DNA from: Spirochaetaceae bacterium
GTDB lineage: Bacteria > Spirochaetota > Spirochaetia > SZUA-6 > Fen-1364
Reading direction: 5' to 3'
Length of the DNA stretch: 8,871 nucleotides
Assembly (NCBI GenBank): GCA_003141795.1
Contig: PLNO01000002.1
Location: forward strand, 1 to 8,871
In this document: in pieces, positions 5,722 to 8,871 of the stretch
How the letters are laid out: each line of letters opens with the position of its first letter
Numbering within the stretch: position 1 is the stretch's first letter
Position numbers and translations under genes: made by a program
The notes under the pieces: generated by a model
Databases searched by the model: none
Told to the model about the DNA's origin: nothing
The model's input: only the letters and a program-made list of their open reading frames with translations

Positions 5722-6341
5722 AGACCTCTGTCTACATTGACGGTTTTAATCTCTACTATGGATCACTCAAGGGCACATCCTACAAGTGGCTTGATCCATC
5801 CGCCCTCTGCGGGGTGATGATCCCCAGAAATACGGTTACCAGCATAAAATACTTCACTGCCCGTGTTTCCGCCCGTCCCGGCGATCCGGACCAGCCCACA
5901 CGCCAAGGCATCTACCTTCGGGCTCTTCGGACAATCCCTCATCTCTCCATTTACTACGGGCACTACCTCACCCATGTTGTGCGGATGCACATGGCACATC
6001 CACAGCCCGGTGAGAACCCCTATGTCGAGGTCATCAAAACGGAAGAGAAGGGCTCGGACGTCAATCTGGCCACTCAACTTCTTGTCGATGTATGTGCCGG
6101 GACCTTCGACTGCGCGGTCATCATAAGCGGCGATTCCGATCTGAAGTCTCCGGTGCAAATGGTTATGGAGCGCTACCACAAAACCGTCGGCGTGCTCAAT
6201 CCCCAGAAGGTGCTGTGCGCAGCCCTGAAAGAGGTAGCTGGATTCTACAAGCACATCCGTGAGTCCGCCTTGCAGGCCAGCCAATTCCCTCCCGTTTTAA
6301 CCGACAAGATGGGCAGCTTTCACAAACCCTCGTCGTGGTGA
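5718..6341 (+). CDS. NYN-domain (PIN-like, LabA-type) ribonuclease
   Basis: The 207-residue product is a single NYN domain, a PIN-like fold that usually cleaves RNA with metal ions. The acidic residues expected at the active site are visible: D8 in VYIDGFNLYYG at the N-terminus, D114 in KGSDVNLA, and D139 and D141 in IISGDSDL. The family is usually 150-250 residues, so this is full length. ATG 5718 is chosen because the motif strand starts right after it and AGAGG lies seven bases upstream. A longer frame from TTG 5697 would begin within the hairpin. The ATG overlaps the stop of the 50-codon ORF, and the methylase starts 19 bases after this gene ends, so it is part of the operon. In a defence operon a NYN enzyme could degrade host or phage RNA after the helicase/methylase part senses infection, or process a transcript; both are inference. 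Confidence 0.9.
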   Translation: MKTSVYIDGFNLYYGSLKGTSYKWLDPSALCGVMIPRNTVTSIKYFTARVSARPGDPDQPTRQGIYLRALRTIPHLSIYYGHYLTHVVRMHMAHPQPGENPYVEVIKTEEKGSDVNLATQLLVDVCAGTFDCAVIISGDSDLKSPVQMVMERYHKTVGVLNPQKVLCAALKEVAGFYKHIRESALQASQFPPVLTDKMGSFHKPSSW

Positions 6342-6360
6342 TTGAACAAGGAGAGCGGAT

Positions 6361-8871
6361 ATGTCCGATTTTTCACGCCTTATCGAACACGCTTTTCCAC
6401 TCAAGCAGGCTTCCCTCGATTCGGTGCACGAAAAGAACGTCCGACACGGGCATATCTCCACCCTTCACATCTGGCCCGCGCGCCGGCCGCTTGCCGCATG
6501 TCGGGCAGCGCTCATTGCCACCCTCCTGCCCGACCCGGGTACTCAAGAGGGACGCAAGGAACTCTGCACGCGAATAGGAGGGACGGTTCAGAGCAGGTTC
6601 GAACGGAAAAAGATGCCCTCAGGCGACACGGTAGATCGCGTCCGCGAAGATACGGTCGGAGGGATTCTCCACTGGGGTCGGGAAACAGAGAATGCCGCGG
6701 AAATGGACTTCATCCGCGCCGAGATCCTTAAGGCATACGGCGGCCGTGCGCCGAAGGTCCTCGATCCTTTCGCGGGCGGCGGTGCAATACCTCTCGAGGC
6801 CATGCGTCTTGGCTGCGAAGCCACCGCGGTCGACATCAACCCGGTGGCATGGTTCATCCTGAAATGTACCCTCGAGTACCCCCAACTTTTCGCTGGGAAG
6901 ACAATCCCTCTGCCCGGATTCATCCTCACGGATGAGGCTTTCATGAGCGCATTCCATGATGCTCACCCTTCAGCCGCAAGCGGTGCCAGAAAGCGCGCGA
7001 AGGCAAGGGCTGAAGGACATGTCGAGCTTCCCGGCATCTCACAGGACGACGCTCATGGCACCTCTCATCAGGCAGATCTCGCCTGGCAGCTTCGCGCGTG
7101 GGGAACCTGGGTTCTCAATGAGGCGCGTAAGGAGCTTGCGGACCTCTATCCGACCTACGCTGCCTTCGAGCCTCTGCCGTTGACGCCGAAGGAACGGCGT
7201 GAGGGGCTTGCTCCGCACGCTTACGAGCCGAAGGAGATGCGTCTGGTGCCGAATGCCGCCTCGGGCCTGCCGGACATCGCATCCTTCAATGCCGACTACG
7301 ACCGTGCTTATTTGGCCGACAAGCGAAATCCGCGCTGGGTGGCGAAGCCGAGTGTGGCCTGTCTCTGGGCGCGGACGGCAATATGCAAGAATTGTCGAGG
7401 TGAGATCCCCCTGCTCAAAACCCGCTGGCTCTGCAAGAAAGAAAAGAAGCGGGTCCTCCTCACCATGGAGGCGAAAGCCGACAAGAGCGGCGTTGTTTTC
7501 GGCGTCCGCACTGATGTGCCGGTTCAGGGCAGCAACGCTGCCCAGCGACGAGAAGCAGACAAACGGCTGGCCGCGGGGACCATGTCAAGGACAGGCGCCA
7601 CCTGTCCTTGCTGTCACGCCATTATGACGATGGAGGATCTGAGGCTGGAAGGAAGGGCTGGTCGCCTCGGAGCGATAAACACTGTCGTCGTCGTCGACGG
7701 AACCCGTGACAAGGAATATAGGCTCCCCACCGTTCACGAGCTTGAATGCGCGAAGCTTGCCGCGGAACGTATAGCGGCCGTTTTTGCGGAGGTCCCCTTT
7801 GGCATTCCGAACGAACCGTTGCCGAGCAAGGAGGCCCTTGGATTCCGTGTTCCCTTGTATGGCTTCGACACCTGGAGCTCTCTGTTCACTCAACGACAGC
7901 TCGTCGCCCTCGGAACCTTCGTGAAGTGGACGCGCGCAGCTCGGAAGGAGATGCGGAAGTGGCGCTTCCCGGCAGAATGGACCGAGGCGATTGGCGCTTA
8001 TCTCGCTTCGATGGTGGACCGCCTGGCGAATCAGAACAGTACGGGCACCATGTGGAACACCATTGGTGAAAAGATCGAGCAGACGTTTGCGCGCTTCGCT
8101 CTCCCAATCCACTGGGATTTTCCCGAGGTGAATGTCTTTTCAAGCCTTACCGGAGGCTATGCAAGCGCGCAGGAATGGGTTTCCTTGGTAACGGAACATC
8201 TCGAAGCAGCGCAAAAGGACTCGCCCAAGTCGAACGTACTATCTCATAGCGCAACGAGCATCGATCTCCCCAAGCAGGATCTGATCGTTACTGATCCGCC
8301 CTACTATGATGCGATCCCTTACTCGGACCTCATGGACTTCTTCTATGTCTGGCTCAGGAGATCGGTTTTCGACCTTACTCCAGCATACAAGCAGCTTTTC
8401 TCAAGCGACTTAGGACCGAAGTGGGATTCCGAAAAGAATGATGGAGAGCTGATCGACGACAGCAGCCGTCATTCCGGAGATGCCGAAAAATCAAAACGCG
8501 CCTACGAAGACGGAATGGCAAAGGCCTTTGCCTCCTGCAACCGAGCGCTGGAAGAAAATGGAAGACTAGTCGTCGTATTCGCGAACAAAAAGCCCGACGC
8601 ATGGGAGACACTCGTCTCGGCGACTATCCGCGCAGGATTCGTCGTGAACGGCTCATGGCCCATCGCCACCGAGAGGAGCGGTGGAGTGCGCAATTTCGGT
8701 CGTGCCTCACTCTCCTCCTCAGTCTGGCTCGTCTGCCGAAAGCGCCCCGTCGACGTCAAGCCCGGATGGGACACCCAAGTCCTCGCGGAAATGCGGAACA
8801 ATATCCACAGTCAGCTCCGCGAGTTCTGGGACGCCGGCATCCGCGGACCGGATTTCGTCTGGGCAGCCACG
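6361..8871 (+). CDS. DUF1156 DNA methyltransferase, anti-phage associated (3' end beyond window)
   Basis: The frame is open for 837 codons to the right edge. ATG 6361 has AAGGAG seven bases upstream. The N-terminus, with EHAFPLKQASLDSVHEKN then GHISTLHIWPARRPLA, is the DUF1156 signature. SAM-binding motif I is DPFAGGGAI (D135-I143), followed by AVDINPVAW (D158). The catalytic motif IV is DPPYYD (D645-P-P-Y), typical of amino-methyltransferases acting on adenine N6 or cytosine N4. Two CxxC pairs (C342/C345 and C415/C418) probably bind one zinc within the large insert between these motifs, and a late VVVFANKKPDAWE block is the usual C-terminal methylase strand. Family members are often 900-1000 residues or more, so a C-terminal part is missing. 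DUF1156 methylases commonly sit beside DUF499 ATPases, DUF3780 proteins and helicases in defence islands. The likely role is marking host DNA as self; target sequence is unknown. Confidence 0.9.
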   Translation, partial: MSDFSRLIEHAFPLKQASLDSVHEKNVRHGHISTLHIWPARRPLAACRAALIATLLPDPGTQEGRKELCTRIGGTVQSRFERKKMPSGDTVDRVREDTVGGILHWGRETENAAEMDFIRAEILKAYGGRAPKVLDPFAGGGAIPLEAMRLGCEATAVDINPVAWFILKCTLEYPQLFAGKTIPLPGFILTDEAFMSAFHDAHPSAASGARKRAKARAEGHVELPGISQDDAHGTSHQADLAWQLRAWGTWVLNEARKELADLYPTYAAFEPLPLTPKERREGLAPHAYEPKEMRLVPNAASGLPDIASFNADYDRAYLADKRNPRWVAKPSVACLWARTAICKNCRGEIPLLKTRWLCKKEKKRVLLTMEAKADKSGVVFGVRTDVPVQGSNAAQRREADKRLAAGTMSRTGATCPCCHAIMTMEDLRLEGRAGRLGAINTVVVVDGTRDKEYRLPTVHELECAKLAAERIAAVFAEVPFGIPNEPLPSKEALGFRVPLYGFDTWSSLFTQRQLVALGTFVKWTRAARKEMRKWRFPAEWTEAIGAYLASMVDRLANQNSTGTMWNTIGEKIEQTFARFALPIHWDFPEVNVFSSLTGGYASAQEWVSLVTEHLEAAQKDSPKSNVLSHSATSIDLPKQDLIVTDPPYYDAIPYSDLMDFFYVWLRRSVFDLTPAYKQLFSSDLGPKWDSEKNDGELIDDSSRHSGDAEKSKRAYEDGMAKAFASCNRALEENGRLVVVFANKKPDAWETLVSATIRAGFVVNGSWPIATERSGGVRNFGRASLSSSVWLVCRKRPVDVKPGWDTQVLAEMRNNIHSQLREFWDAGIRGPDFVWAAT

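Noticed and set aside
5763..6284. 173-codon open frame on the minus strand over the NYN gene
   Set aside because: The plus strand carries intact NYN motifs throughout; the antisense frame is a shadow.
7585..8112. 175-codon open frame on the minus strand within the methylase gene
   Set aside because: It is antisense to a continuous DUF1156 methylase frame and has no recognisable motif.
1943..8871. Classical type I restriction-modification or BREX locus
   Set aside because: No HsdS specificity subunit, HsdR with type I features, PglZ or BrxC/L is visible; the methylase has the DUF1156 architecture.

Overview
The window is a piece of a bacterial anti-phage (defence) island. It comes from a moderately GC-rich genome (roughly mid to high 50s % by eye). 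AGGAG-type ribosome binding sites, 4-base ATGA gene overlaps and sigma70-like promoter elements indicate a bacterium. Nothing here fixes the phylum; a Gram-negative such as a proteobacterium or desulfobacterium would fit, but that is inference. There are no rRNA, tRNA, CRISPR, transposase or integrase genes. Both ends of the window cut through genes.

Left part, minus strand (1-1730): a short operon reads leftward. Its first gene encodes a 189-residue protein of no recognised family. The second overlaps it by ATGA, runs off the left edge, and encodes a QueC-like PP-loop ATPase with a C-terminal zinc-binding cysteine cluster. Its long N-terminal extension makes it resemble QatC of the QatABCD defence system rather than the housekeeping queuosine enzyme. 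A near-consensus sigma70 promoter (TTGACA, 18 bp, TGCTATAAT) with a palindrome on its -35 box drives the pair.

Middle (1731-1942): a divergent intergenic region of about 210 bp. It holds that promoter and, at the other end, an operator-like inverted repeat that overlaps the annotated start of the rightward operon.

Right part, plus strand (1943-8871): a tightly packed operon of four genes. First is a 1209-residue SNF2-family ATPase/helicase with an N-terminal XRE-type HTH and a C-terminal DUF3883 domain. Next is a previously overlooked 50-codon ORF joined by ATGA overlaps to both neighbours. Third is a NYN-domain (PIN-like, LabA-type) ribonuclease of 207 residues. Last is a DUF1156-type DNA methyltransferase with FxGxG and DPPY motifs, cut by the right edge at 837 residues.

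Working picture (inference): the helicase and DUF1156 methylase form the core of a restriction/BREX/DISARM-like multigene system. DUF499 ATPase or related genes would be expected to the right. The NYN nuclease is an additional effector or RNA-targeting part. The leader between helicase and NYN gene contains a terminator-like hairpin and an anti-Shine-Dalgarno sequence, so NYN output may be set by translation of the small ORF. The HTH domain of the helicase may let it control its own promoter. The QueC-like module on the left is an independent neighbouring defence unit with its own promoter.
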